Shown: in pieces, positions 46,489 to 59,107 of the stretch
Layout: the number at the start of each line of letters is the position of its first letter
Numbering within the stretch: position 1 is the stretch's first letter
Assembly: GCA_043228905.1 (NCBI GenBank)
Contig: JBHGNT010000021.1
Span: 372,001-436,000 of the forward strand
Direction of reading: 5' to 3'
From: Azolla caroliniana
Taxonomy: Eukaryota > Polypodiophyta
Length of the DNA: 64,000 bases
Program-made: the position numbers and the translations under genes
Notes under the pieces: model-generated
Databases searched by the model: none
Told to the model about the DNA's origin: nothing
Seen by the model: the letters and a program-made list of their open reading frames with translations, nothing else

Positions 46489-46603
46489 ACTACTCTCTTT
46501 TATACTATTCTTTAGGTACCATACTATTTACCCTAACTATCCAACCGCCAAAGGTTATACACTCGCACTCCTTGCTTAGGCCATACGGCCCACAAGTACT
46601 AAA
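46489..46603 (-). repeat. right terminal inverted repeat of the PLE
   Basis: Reverse complement of 44206-44320 with 4 mismatches over 115 bases. It ends ggcccacaagtactaaa. Preceded by a CT-rich stretch (46462-46487) and by the hammerhead. Confidence 0.92.
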
Positions 46604-49600
46604 GATTCTCCTACAAAAGCTATAAAATGTATGGTGGCCAAATCTGGTCTTCTGAAATCCCCACTTTGAATATTATGTATGACTTCATGTATAAGGCACA
46701 ATGTTTACCATCTTATTTTCATAAAGTTGTCTAAGACCCAAGATGTCATAATCGTAATGGGCCTCACACCATACAACTTTGCTTTCACGATAACAAGAGA
46801 TTAGGCATCAAAGACCAATAAGAAATGATTGTGTTATACATCATATGAGAAAACTTAGAAGTGACAAATTATTGCTTATACATCATGGCATCTTGTTATT
46901 GAAATTCATATATGTATGTATGTACATATAATGGTAACAATCAGAGCTTTGCCACATATTACTTCGATCATTTAATGTCATCATCATCAAAACTTGCACA
47001 AATACAGATGAAACATGGTTTACAAAAGGTGAAAAAAGCATAGTATGTAATCAAACTTCTAGACAAACAAAACTTCAAACTAGACATGGCACATAGCCCA
47101 ACTTACAAAAGAAATTCATCCCTAAACCTTGAGTTTGCTTGACTTCAAGAACGTGTTCAGCACAACCAAAACAAATAATCTCACAATCTATTTTGTGGTA
47201 ACTAAGCTCACAAACAAGCATGATGGAGAGTGGCAGTGCCTCATTATCGTATGAATATCCAAACACACCTCAATTAGTTAAACAAAGCTACCCCATCTGT
47301 AATATGGAAATTTGTTGAATGTAAAAGTCTGCCAAAAAATATTTTTATAATAAAATATGTTGTTGACATTTGAGCTGCATTTTGTCAAAATCAACATATG
47401 ACAACCAACTTCTAGAGGAATTTTAACCGGCATTCTTTTGGTCAAGCATGAAGATCAATATACAACCCCTGCACTAAGCAAACAAGTCCATCTTTTGGAT
47501 TTGCCACCAACTCTCTCAAGTAGATTGTTGTAACCTTTATCCAGTGAAAATTTGTCATTTGTCAGTGTAAGAATTCGACAACTATCACGCATTCGAACAA
47601 TCATCATTAACCATCTTGTATGTTGACAATTACGATTCTCTTTCTTCCTATGAGGAGAATTGTGTGAATATAGAGCCTGAGCTAGACAAATAACTGACTT
47701 TCCAAACAGCAGCTTGATAAAAACATTGCACAATTGGCTTGCATATATCTAATGTTTGCCACATTATGCTTCTAGCCATATGAAGCAAAACGATTTTACA
47801 AAGAAAATGTTGTGAGCGTAAGTGCTTGAACTTGACCTTTAAAATATGTGAATCTCCAGGGTGAGCATGCCGCTGAAGAACATTATCACAAAGTATGAAC
47901 GTCATGAGTCAATACATCACTTTCAAATTGCAAATAATGTGCAGGTGAGCTACGACAGAAAGAAAATGAAGAAATTGCAGGTGACCAGAAGGGAGTAAGA
48001 GCAAAGAGGAGAGGAGGTTTAAGGTGATGGAACACCCGTCATGAGGCAAGGCCAAAAATTGTTATTAGGAGTTGATACTGTCTTACACTTTCAGCATGAA
48101 ATAGAGATGACGACGATAAGGACGCATAGCGAAGGGCCCATTTTCCATCTGAGCTCTTATACCCCAATCAATCATACCACCACAGTGACCACTTTCATAA
48201 AATAGTGTGAATTATTTTTACGTGTGGCTCTTTATATCTGTTTCCTTTTGACAAGTCATTTATCATGAAATATCCTACTTTGTATGATGTTATGTACAAA
48301 GATTGTGCCTTTTCTTTCACCCATTAATATTTCTTCATGAGTGGCAATATTACCTTCATTAATTTTGCAGACACACCTTTTACAACTGCCTTGATATCAA
48401 AGTCTTGATCGCTGGGTCTATATGGTTGCTCCCAACAGGAAGGAAACGAGGGCATGTGTTCAAATGCATTAAATCAATCTGTCACTCAAAATAAATTATA
48501 AGCCCTGGCAACACAAAATTCGGCAATACTTACATATTGTAGTAGCAGTTGGAAAAAGTCTAATTTTGGCTGATAAATGTTAAAAAATAGCTAGATTTTA
48601 ACCCTATATGACAAAAAGTCTTCATAATGCATTCTACGTTCAAATTTAGAGGATATTAGCTTCAGAACACATCCAATTAACAAAGGTGGTTGAAAAAATC
48701 TGAATAGTACAAAAACATGACCAGGTAGTAAACGAACCATTTTGATTCAAGCCACATGCGTTCTTTCTTGTCTTCATTGAATCAACAAAATATATGTGCT
48801 TATGACATAAGCTTATAGAAGAGAATGATCACCTTAGAAAGAATATACATTCACAAAAATGTGAAAAATAGTACTCATGCATAGTAATTTAGGCTGGTCC
48901 TTTTTTTCGCTTGAACCTGGATTATACCCTCATGCATAACCTACAAGCAACCATAGAATTTATTATATGAAATAGCATTGATCCAGTGCTTAGTAGATAG
49001 CTCTAAAGTTTATTCAAACAAGATACATAGAAACATAGATATCTCTTTAGCGTCCATAATAAGGCCAATGTTGACCCATGGATGTGAGTGCACAAGTTTT
49101 CCTAAGAAGGGAAATGTGTGAATAAGGCATCACATACGAGCTCAACCTTCTAGGCAGTGTCTGAAGTATCACACTCAAGTTGGCATCCCCTCTTGATATA
49201 TCATCATATGCTCACTATGTAAAAATCAAGTGACATTCATCCTCTACTAAGCCTTCACACATACCTTACATGCCTTTATATTTGACACATTTTGATGCCA
49301 TAATGCAACTCCAATACCTAGCTTGTGTGATCAAGTACGAAGAAATATGAAGGCTCTACAAGATTAACACTCGTGTTGGCAATGAGATAAGGTTGAATAC
49401 GATCGATAGTTATTTTTGCCTTAATACCGAACCCAATACTCAAATTTGATGTTTACAATGTAAAATTCTAGTTTTGTCATGTTAGCATCTTCCCACTTCT
49501 TTCTTCGCGGTTCCATTAACCTTTCTACAATAACTACATGTTAACATCACTTGAAAGCTCTACGAGATCTTCCACACTTCATATTTCGAACCATTTTTTG

Positions 49601-49685
49601 ATGTCAAATACCTAGCCAGATGACTATTTACGAAAAGGGTAGCAACGAGCTCATGTCACACTATCACCACTTTTGTTTTTCCCTG
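46604..49685. other. intergenic, nothing recognised
   Basis: About 3 kb of AT-rich DNA. Minus-strand frames at 47455-47905 overlap in two frames and look faintly protein-like, but match no family I know. No element boundaries are seen. Confidence 0.35.
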
Positions 49686-51300
49686 TTTACAATTAGTCCA
49701 CTCCTAGTAGACTTTGCATGGCAATAACATCATATGTAAATATAACCATTTCATTTGCATATAAAAGCAATAACATAACTAGTTGCATAAGTTTTGGGGC
49801 ATCTAATCCTTCTTCTTTTTTAATGTTCCCATTATCAATCCCTAAAGCAAAGAGTGTAAGTGGTGGTACATATCCTTCCTTAACCCCCACATTACTAAAT
49901 ATTCTAAGATCCATTGTCAGTTTTAGTTAGCAATAGCAACTTGAAACTCTGATGGCATGTCCATTTCCACCATTTAATTCCATATCTCACTTTGTGATAT
50001 TGTATCACAAGCTCTTTTTCAAATCAATAAAATAGCAACAAGATGTTTTTTCATTGTAGTCAACTTTCGTCCATAGCTACTCTAAAATTAACCAAATGAT
50101 TCATAAGAGAATCTTCTTGTCTAAAACCTGCTTGCCCAATTGCTCCTTTGTTTCTACTATCAGCCAATGCACTTATCTTCTGCTCCATGATAGTACTATA
50201 CAATTTAGCCATAGTTGAGCTCAGCATGATTATGCCATAATGTGAAACTTGATTCATATCTCTTACTTTGATATTGACTTCTTCTTCTTTTTCTTGAGCC
50301 TGAGCCAATCATTCGACAAACCTTGTTTAATAGCTTGATCTATAATGATCATTATCAATGACAAGTATGTGGCCTTGTCCCTTTTAAGAGCTCACTTGTA
50401 ATAAGAGTTACATATGCAACTCTTCCATTAGCTATCTTTTTGTTCCCTTATTGACATCTCTTATATCAATGCACATACTACAATGTGTTTCAATGTTCTC
50501 AACGGTAAGAGATCACATCCCTTCATTTATGCACAATTTACCACACTTCCTCCACCTCAAGCCAGTACCATGCAAGAAATTTGTGAAAGGTAAATCATTT
50601 ATAACATTTAAGACAATCAAGTTCGTGTCATCAACCATACGAATAAGAATCGTTTCATAATTTACACTTCTTTGAGTCACGAAATGGACAAGTATCCATT
50701 ACATTGTCTTCTAATGACTCCATATTTTGTTTTTTTTTCCAAAACTCGCATTAAAATCTCCTATAATCAACACTCGACAAAGCTTCTTAAGATAAGTATA
50801 TCTTGAACTAAGTCTATGAAATGATCATATTATTCCAACCCAAATCTACTATACTGGTTTGACTCTTTATGACTGATTTTACAAACAACTATATAGAGCT
50901 CCTCTTTCCCTAAATTAACCTTTGTCCACAAGTATCGATTCTAATCATCGCATTTACATAGTTTTATAAAATTATCTAAGCTCTCATTATACATACATGC
51001 TACCCTTGTACGTTCAATATTCCCTTTGGAGTTAGGGCATATCGCTTTTATAAGGTGACCATCTATTTTATGTATGTCTTTTTCCTTATGCTTCTAAGTT
51101 TCAACCAAAAACATAACCATGCACTGAGCTGCATCACTTTGTCCCAATCCATTATGCCATAGATATCATCTAGAGGTCCAAAACATGCTTCCCATACTTG
51201 AGGTATGTGTAGTCCCATATATCATCACATGTTATTCATTTTGAATTCCTTTCTTAAGCCCATATGCTTGCCTTCTATGTTACTTACTCTCTTTTGAAGT
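49686..51300 (-). mobile_element. decayed LINE (APE-RT type), minus-strand copy
   Basis: Reading down the minus strand: an endonuclease motif LIIGDFNASFG at about 50770-50735, RT fingers HYGIIMLSSTMAKLYSTIME with GAIGQAGFRQEDSLMNHL at 50240-50090, GVKEGYVPPLTLFALGID (GVKQGCPLSPTLF-like) at about 49895-49835, and LLLLYANEMVIF (YADD box, Asp-Asp lost) at about 49775-49740. Frames are broken by stops. It is clearly a different LINE family from the 6.5-kb element. A plus-strand copy of the same family follows at 51.4 kb. Confidence 0.8.
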
Positions 51301-52036
51301 TTGATCGGATCTTTCGATACAAACAAGAAAGTAGCAAACAAGCATATGCACCTACAAAGGAATTCAAAATGTGTACCAAGGGATGATGCATTGCACTGCA
51401 CTACAAGTGCCTCAAGTTTGAAAATCATGTTTTGGACTACTAGACAATATCCAAAGTTAGGAACAAGTGATGTAGCTCAACATATTGATGTTGTAGTTTT
51501 GGTTGAAACTTATGAGCATGTGCCAAAATGTAGACCAAAGATAGTTGGTTACCTTATAAAATCAATATACGCTCACTCGAAAAGAGAATATAGGAAATTG
51601 AGAGATAGTATGAGAAGCTTTATATCACCATAAAGGTAGATTTGGGTTGGAATGCGAATGATCCATTCATAAACTTGAGTTGACATATACTTTTGTAAAG
51701 ATATTGATTATGATCAATTTCAATGCTAAATTTAAAAAGTATCAAAATATGGAGACATTTGAAGAAAATATAATAAATACTTGATTATTTCGTCACCCAA
51801 AGGTTTGTATTGCAAAGGATTCTCATATATATGCTTGATTGTACAAACTTGATTGTCTTAAGTAGCATAAATGATTTTCCTTTCACAAATATACTCACAT
51901 GTTTACTAGCTTGAGGTCAAGGAAATGTCCTAGATTGCGCATTAATGAAGGTATGTGATCTATCCTTGGCAAATGTGTTTATAAAATTTGTTCTCTTTAT
52001 TCTAACTCAAAACCAAAAGCCCTTGTAATTGTGCAT

Positions 52037-52376
52037 TAACAATCTCACATTCCATCAAGAATGCAATGGAGTGAAAAAGAAGGTAATCACAAAAAGTTAG
52101 GATGCATGCAAAGGATGTTGAGAAGCATTTGTCGAAGCTCTCCGGTTAACAATCTCACATTCCATTAACAAATGCAATGGAGTGGCAAAGGATAGTAATT
52201 ACAAAAAAGTTAGGATATATACAAAGGATGTTGAGAATTATTTGCAAAGCTCTCAAACCTTAACAAACTCACATTTCCTGAACAAATGCAATGGAATGAA
52301 AAAGGGGAGACATTACAAAAAGGTAGGATATATGCAATGGATGTTGAGAACCATATGTTAAAGATCTCTCTAAGAA
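52037..52376. repeat. ~112-bp tandem repeat, 3 copies
   Basis: Copies starting taacaatctcacattcc begin at 52037, 52147 and 52261. Each contains aatgcaatggagtg, aaaaagttaggat and aaaggatgttgagaa. They lie inside the plus-strand LINE relic and are moderately diverged. Confidence 0.8.
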
Positions 52377-52515
52377 ACAAGCTTAGAGAAAAATGGCAAC
52401 ATTTGAAAGATGCCATCTTTAACATAGGATCTCAATACTTCCATATGCATATATCAAGTTTCCCATGTACTTCTTAGTTTGATGAGGAATGCAAGATGTA
52501 TCTCAAATTATTTAA

Positions 52516-53133
52516 GTTGGCAAAAGAAGAAAATGAAAGGTCCATGGCATAGTACCAATTTAGAAACGTAGTGACGAGAAAAAAAGAAACAATATTTCCA
52601 AATGCAAGAAAATATTGTTTAAGCTCCAACCCAAACTACCATGGGAATTCCAAGGTAAGCAATATAGGTAAATTTAGAAATGAAGAGATGCTACAATATG
52701 GACAAAAGCTTTATATGCATGAGGAGTGGCTCCTATAGTTAAGAACATTAAAACACCGTGTAATATGCACATTGATATTAGACATCTCAATAAGAAAACA
52801 AAAAACGAAGAAGCTAATGGCAAAGTTGGCAAAAGAAGAAAATGAAAGGTCCATGGCATAGTACCAATTTAGAAACGTAGTGACAAGAAAAAAAGAAACA
52901 ATATTTCCAAATTCAAGAAAATATTGTTTAAGCTCCAACCCAAACTACCATGGGAATTCCAAGGTAAGCAATATAGGTAAATTTAGAAATGAAGAGATGC
53001 TACAATATGGACAAAAGCTTTATATGCATGAGGAGTGGCTCCTATAGTTAAGAACATTAAAACACCGTGTAATATGCACATTGATATTAGACATCTCAAT
53101 AAGAAAACAAAAAACGAAGAAGCTAATGGCAAA
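52516..53133. repeat. 309-bp tandem duplication, nearly identical copies
   Basis: Copy 1 is 52516-52824 and copy 2 is 52825-53133, directly adjacent. By eye they differ at two positions only (gacgag/gacaag and aaatgcaag/aaattcaag). The near-identity shows a recent event, or possibly an assembly artefact, inside an otherwise old LINE relic. Confidence 0.93.
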
Positions 53134-53560
53134 GTTGCATATATAACTCTTATTACAAGTGAGCTCTTAAAATAGACAAGGCCACATCATTGATAATGAT
53201 TATTATAGATCAAGCTATTAAATAAGGTTTGCCTAATAATTGGTTTAGGCTCATTATTTGAACTAAGTCAATATTCAAGCAATAAGAATAAAGTATTAAA
53301 CTAGCACAATCATGTTGAGCTCAACTATGGCTAAATTGTTTAGCACTATCATGGAGCAAAAGGTAAGTGGATGGGCTAAGAGTCAAAACAAAGGAGCAAT
53401 TGGGCAAGCAAGTCATAGAAAAGAACACTTGCTTATGGATGATTTGGTTAATTAAAGATTAATTACACAAGAAAGTCAACCATAAAAGAAAGTAGACCTT
53501 GTGATATAGTACCACAAATTGAGCTTTGGAATAGAATGGTACCAAACAAAGAGGAAACTT

Positions 53561-54627
53561 ATCAAACTAACCCTCTAGTTTCCTATAATTCCTCTCGTGC
53601 CACTTGACTTGAGCAAATTTGTAGAATGTCAAAATAGCACCTTTTTATGATTTCATAAGGCAAATTGTATTTCATCATCACCAAATCTTCGTTAAGTTTC
53701 AAGCAACACTAATCATCTAGATCACTTATCAAAATGCCACTCTAGTTTACCATGACTCCCCGTTTGCCATGGAAATCAGAGAAAAAATTCAACACTCAAA
53801 GAAAACCAAATCACTTTAAAGTATATGGTAAAAAATCACCAGCCAAATCAACGAGATCAAATATTTCTGATGGTGAAAAAAGAGACATGCATCATCATAA
53901 ATGAGACATAAATCAGAGAAACATTGCATCTAAAGGCAACACCAAAACACTTCACAGCATATATCATCAACAAAGATTCAGCATTTCAAAGTTAGAAGAA
54001 CTTTTCCAATGAGAAAGATGAGAAATACATTATCAGAAAAGCATATAAGTAAAGTAATCATTTCTCGATATGCAGCAACAGATCACATGGTTTCCAACTA
54101 TAACAACCATCGTAAGGTGAAATAATAGAAACTATCATCACAGATGAGAAAGAAGGCCGACAAAGATTGTAGAGGAAACCTCGCCATTATTCTATTTACG
54201 CGGCAAAAAACAGAAACTGCCATGGGGTATTTCACATGAATCCAAGCTTTTGAACATGGAAGAAAAGAAATGCATTATCAAAAATGAGATGAGAAATCAG
54301 AAAATGCTAATCACTTCTAAATAATCCTTAATACTGTGTTGCCCTAGAAAACACTGATTTTCTTTGGAAGGTGAATGAAAAGATAAATCCATTACATTCA
54401 AATATTCCAAGTAAAAGGAGACGAACATTATCAACAAGAAACTCTAATTTTGCACTGCATCATTTGTGTTTACTTTGAGAACTATATCTCCATTTACAAG
54501 GTTAAACAAAACAAACATAACTTTACATGGAAACAGGAAGCAACAAAAAAGTCTAAGAAACGTGTGTTGTTGTGTTGAATCATGCCATCTCGTGTTGTGG
54601 TGTGATGTGAAGTGTTCAAGGTCTTAC
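53561..54627. other. intergenic or intronic, nothing recognised
   Basis: AT-rich DNA, about 1 kb. If the exon at 54628-54690 is real, this is the start of its first intron. I found no second exon here. Confidence 0.35.
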
Positions 54628-54690
54628 CTTTAAAATTCTGATTTCCTGATCGTTCAGGCGCCTACCGCGTATAAGGTGTTCAGCAGACAT
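54628..54690 (-). CDS. candidate orphan first coding exon, 21 codons
   Basis: On the minus strand ATG at 54690 opens MSAEHLIRGRRLNDQEIRILK and ends at a strong donor AAG|GTAAGACC. The frame is also open upstream (SLDDSADELSS) back to an in-frame TGA. The following 200 bases on that strand are GA-rich, as in many 5' UTRs of this window. The peptide is charged and helical and looks real, but I cannot name it. No downstream exon was found before the LINE relics at 53.5 kb, so the gene may have a very long intron or be broken. Confidence 0.35.
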
Positions 54691-55800
54691 AGAGGACAAC
54701 TCATCAGCAGAATCATCGAGAGATGTCAACCTCGCTGATGCCAAGAGAAGTCATTCCATTTCTCTTCTCCTTCTCCTTCTTCTCTTTCTCTTCTCTCTTT
54801 CTCTTCTGTTTCCTTACCCGGCGACAGTCTTCTTCTCCTCTCTGTCGCTTGCTTCTTCTGTTTTTGCTTCTTCTGTATTCATTCATTTCTTCTGTCTACT
54901 TCGGAGAAAGAGAGAGAGTATATATTTCTCAAAATACCCCTCTCCACCAACTCGAGAGAAACTAGGGGTATATCATGAATTACCAAAGTCCGCATTTTCC
55001 ACTCATTTGTCATTACTCACATTCTTCTCTCCATTATCTTGTTTCACAAGTCTTGAATCATGTCTCTCCTTTGAAAGATGAGGGACTCTTGTCGCCCTTT
55101 GCTCAGGGTGCCATGTTCTCCCACATGGTCTCAAGGAGCGTCCGTCTCCTACACTTCACTTCTTCAGCTTTCTCCATTGGGTTTTTCCTTGTAGCGAGCT
55201 CGTTTGTCTCCCATACATATCCTTCCTCTTTTTGTGCTTGAGTGGGTTATGGGGCATATGGTACGTGGTACGCGGTATGCAAGGGAGTTGAGTCCAAATG
55301 ATGCCCTTACTCTTGTTCCTATGAATGTGAAGGGACACTATCCTTATGAAGTTCCACAAGGAACGATCATAAAGCACCAACCATGCAGCCGTTCTTTTGG
55401 AAATTATCTAAAGACCATCAAATGGTTCACAGTTGATTGGATGTGGCCAATATTGTGAGGTGGGGTGATTTGGACTATGTCGAAGGTAATTATCAATTAG
55501 TAGGATTTTATTTTGTCTTGACTGGAGTTTGTGAGCGTTTAACTAGATGCTTGATTGGATGGTTAACGTTTTGTGTGCATATTGTTAATTGTTTATTGAA
55601 GTTAATTAATGCTCATGTGGTATTTTTCGTAGATTTCAAATTTCGACAACAAGATTTTCCTTAGAAAATGGTTAATTGTTTCGCCTTGTTTTGCTTGTGT
55701 CTTTTCATGTGTCAATGTAATCTTTTCCGGCTTGCACAAAATTTTATTTTATTTTTCCAAAAAAAAAACTCCTTCCATTAGTTATAAAATTTTACAAATG
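54691..55800. other. intergenic, pyrimidine-rich then AT-rich
   Basis: 54740-54960 is CT-rich (5' UTR-like for the minus exon at 54628-54690). 55000-55750 has open frames without family resemblance. An A/T-rich segment at 55738-55770 may be the poly(A) tail of the minus-strand L1-like relic that follows. Confidence 0.35.
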
Positions 55801-56290
55801 ATACGATTATGTACAAATCCCTGAAGGGGCACGATAGTTCCATCTTATGTGGATGGCCACTAACTCAAGAAAGGGAGAGAACGACCATTGTTGGATGAAG
55901 GCTATTAGTTGTCTTTCAACTCCCTCGGAGCCGCCCTTAAGGCCATCATATTGGCTCTTCAAAGTGGCTACAATTTCACTTCATGTCTCTTGCAGTAACC
56001 TTGTTGGATGTGCGGTTTGGTTGGAGAAGACTCGCCTACATCGTTGTTTCCATAGAATCCAAAGAGTTCTTGGGCTAACCAATTCCAACACCTCTTGAGA
56101 TTTGTCATTAAGAGGAGTGGAGTGGACATTGCCATTGGAGGAGAAAAAGACCTCTTGTGCTTTTATCACCAAAGACATCCCCTCCTCCTGATGCTCGTAT
56201 TTGCTAATTGCGGCCTGCCATGATAGCCAACATATATTTCCCCACTTGATCGAGCCTTGCACCTGGCACAATTGCAACAAGCGGCCAACC
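55800..56290 (-). mobile_element. L1-like LINE ORF2 C-terminal relic
   Basis: The minus-strand frame 56280-55981 contains RTLWILWKQRCRRVFSNQ, the W.IW..RN.R.F-type motif found near the end of plant L1 ORF2 proteins. It stops at TGA, and the same frame continues as SEIVATLKSQYDGLKGG, so the stop looks like a Trp-to-stop mutation. Upstream and downstream parts are missing. Confidence 0.6.
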
Positions 56291-57247
56291 CCCCGCCATA
56301 TTCAAATATATATTTGGATTCAAATTATTGTAGACATCACTCAAAACACAATCATATCTTAGGTGCTATATCGTTTCCAAATTTGATTCATAAAAAAAAA
56401 CCTGCTATGTTATATAGTGAGTGAAATTTTTTTCGCGTTTCATTTAGAAATGAATAGAATGACAAATTCTATTGTTACATAATTAAATATATTGTTCTCC
56501 CCATTGGGATGAATAGTTTGGCACAATTTATCACAAATAAAAAAAGTGGATGAGGATGTGTTTTTACATCTCCCAATTCTCCACCATTCATATGCCATTG
56601 AAGTATCTCAACAATTGATGTCCAAGGGATTTTCATCCTCAACTCTATGTGTATGCATCGCTTTTCATTCTTCTTTTTGTCCCCCTCGTGGAATTTCAAG
56701 AGATGTGAGAATCAAGATGATAGAAGGTGGTTGATTGCCACGTGTCAAGAACTACATGTGATATGCTCAATAATCTTGGCATCGACAATATAGAGCAGAA
56801 TATGGACACATTTGCTTATGGTAGATGTTTGAGACTCCTGGACCAACAAGAGGGCCACCTAATTACACACATGATTAAGGTATTAGGGATAAAATAAGTA
56901 ACATCTCTCTCTAATCAATATTAATATATATAACGCAAATATTTTGTATTCATAAAATTTAACAATATAACTAGTATAAAAAATATAAAAAACATGGCTT
57001 TGTTTTTTAAATGAAACCATGAACCTAATCATTGTGTTTAGATTGCTTGATATTTGCATTCACATCAATTTTATGATGTTTAAGTATCAAAAACGTGTTA
57101 AGTATCATTCTTCTCAATTTAAGCATGCTCAAATGATATGTTACAATATTTTGATTATTTCCAAATGATGTTCTCGATGTGTTGTTTTCAATAGATTAAC
57201 CTTGTAAATATTCAATACGAGTCATATAAATATTCTCACTAGATTAC
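56291..57247. other. intergenic, AT-rich, nothing recognised
   Basis: AT-rich sequence. If the membrane-protein gene at 57248-57599 has a second exon, it should lie here on the minus strand, but no Tyr/Pro/Cys-rich stretch like that of its paralog was found. Confidence 0.35.
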
Positions 57248-57599
57248 CTGAGATATAGCTAACAGGTAGATGTTGTAAAGTTATATGTATAGTAGTTGTA
57301 GGAGGTGGTATTGGGGAGATTGGTGATTGGGTCAATGGTTCCTCAACATCCTCATCTAAGCATCTTCCATGTCGTTTGTCAAACCATTCTTTGACGTCAT
57401 ATATGTGAGATCCATTGGCTATGTTTCCTCCACCACAACGTCGACCTACGACCTTCACAATAATACCCATAATAGTGATTGCACCTAACATGATAACAAA
57501 CTCGACGATGGCACGACTTGGGTCAGGGCGGAACCAAGGAGAGCCAGGTTGTTGGTGTTGTCTAGCATTGTATATGAGATTTGCATGATTTGTTGACAT
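57248..57599 (-). CDS. small single-pass membrane protein, exon 1 (paralog of 62.1-62.9 kb gene)
   Basis: ATG at 57599 begins MSTNHANLIYNARQHQQ, then PDPSRAIVEFVIMLG and a hydrophobic segment (about residues 33-50), basic VVGRRCGGG, then HGRCLDEDVEEP and a Pro-rich tail. It ends at a phase-1 donor, TCAG|GTAATC. The paralog at 62.4-62.9 kb has the same order: MST..., YNA, PDP..AI, membrane segment, basic Cys, GCLDxDVExP, Pro-rich tail and a phase-1 donor G|GTAAT at the matching place. No second exon is visible, so this copy may be broken or have a distant exon. The function is unknown. Confidence 0.55.
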
Positions 57600-58792
57600 C
57601 CTCACTCAGATTTCTAGCTTTTATAACTTTGTCACTCTATGCATGGATATATTATTATTACACGGTGGATATGATCTTGTCACGACAATTTACGCAAGAA
57701 TATGAGAGATGTTGAGGTTTATTAGTCTCTTAAGTGTTATTCCTAGGTGGTTATTGCTACGACAACTTGAGAGTATGTTTCCTACAACATAAGAGTATGG
57801 TTCTTGTTGCAAACTATTCCAAGTATAATGTTTCTTGATCCACAACTCGATATCATTTTATAGCGTTTCATAGTCAAACGTTTATTAGGCATTGATTGCG
57901 GACGCGTGTCTAGACATTTAATCATGTATTGGGTTTAATTGCACGTTTTCTTTTGTTTGACATATGACCAACTTCATGTAATTTGGATTTGGAAATTCCT
58001 TGCATGTCTCACTTAATGATGCTCGACCAAGCTATGATTTAATTGAGATTTCTATGGGTAATGCGTACTTCAAGAATTGAATTCATGTTAATACGGTATG
58101 CCGTACAATCATCATCTCATAACCAAGAAATCAAACATAGAATTGAAGAGACAAATGAATTGATCGTGGGTTTTTTATTTCCACAAACAAACAATAATTA
58201 CATCAAACAAGTTATTGGAATTTCAATGCTTGCTCTAACCATTCTCTTGGACTCTTTAATATTTATGTAAGTTCCAATGATGATGTTTGTATTTCCATTT
58301 AAATAAATATGAATTGTGAGTTTAATTTTACTACAGGGATCTAGGTTGCCTTACGTTTCATCTAGATTTACATACTATTTGAGTTTTATTGGGCAATTTA
58401 CGGTGTGTTTGCATTAATGGGTTCCATCTCTTACAATGATTTATGACAACGCTCGTTGGCTTATGTTTAATGCTTCATAATGTGCTCACTACAAAACTTC
58501 AAACACATGCAACCTGTTAAACCGAGAAAATAGTGATTGACGATGAAAATAGTGTTAGCATGTCAGAATTCCTCCATAATGACTTTAATATTAGAGGCTA
58601 GCATTTAATTATTCATAACTTACAAACACACTATGTTTGTTTATTTGATGGTTACCAGTCTTAAATTGTATTATTTGAGTAAATAGTGGATTTTTTAAAT
58701 TTTGCATTAATCACATTCATTACATCCAAAAATGATTCCACTAGAAGGAATCTCTATTAAGACAACGAAAAATGTTTCTCATTCAATTATGC

Positions 58793-58888
58793 TCCAATGA
58801 TTATTTATGCTGATATTTAAAAAATAAATCATGTGTTTCCTCCAATGATTATTTATGCTGATATTTATAAAAAAAAATCATGTGTTTC
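58793..58888. repeat. 48-bp tandem duplication
   Basis: tccaatgattatttatgctg... occurs at 58793 and again at 58841, with near-identical copies that differ mainly in an A run. Confidence 0.9.
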
Positions 58889-59107
58889 CCTTTAATCTAT
58901 TCTAGTGTATTGTGCAATCTATTTTAATACTTTGGATGCAAGTTAATCGAATTAATCTCATATCTTTTGCTACATCCTATATAATGACTTGTGACAAATG
59001 TTGCTTGACTTATGCTATTCAAATGTGATTGGAGTAAAATTATGTTAATTTGGCATTGGTATTCATTACATCCATCCCAAACATAAATGTGCTAAATTCC
59101 AAACCAT

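Larger units (their letters stand above)
44206..46603 (+). mobile_element. Penelope-like retroelement (PLE), ~2.4 kb
   Basis: The element is bounded by 115-bp terminal inverted repeats (44206-44320 and 46489-46603). It encodes a PLE-type reverse transcriptase (44391-46155, one frame break) and carries a hammerhead ribozyme at 46383-46435 just inside the right repeat. PLEs typically have terminal repeats in direct or inverted arrangement and type I hammerheads with a tiny stem III, so all three features agree. No GIY-YIG endonuclease domain follows the RT. Whether one was lost from the N-terminus cannot be told because the coding region begins at the left repeat. A target-site duplication is not obvious. 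It sits in the 5' flank of the DUF4220 gene. Confidence 0.92.
51430..53560 (+). mobile_element. decayed LINE, plus-strand copy of the same family
   Basis: Endonuclease start HIDVVVLVETYEHVPKCRPK lies at about 51483-51542. The RT region STMAKLFSTIMEQK...KGAIGQA...LLMDDLVN lies at about 53320-53455. The segment acaagtgagctcttaaaat at 53157 occurs in inverted orientation in the minus copy near 50386, confirming one family. The middle is disrupted by a 112-bp triplication and a 309-bp duplication. The two copies are head to head. Confidence 0.75.

Noticed and set aside
54690-54725. CTGATGAG on the minus strand near the orphan exon
   Set aside because: No stem II or GAAA core follows; the sequence is better explained as coding or UTR (SADELSS).
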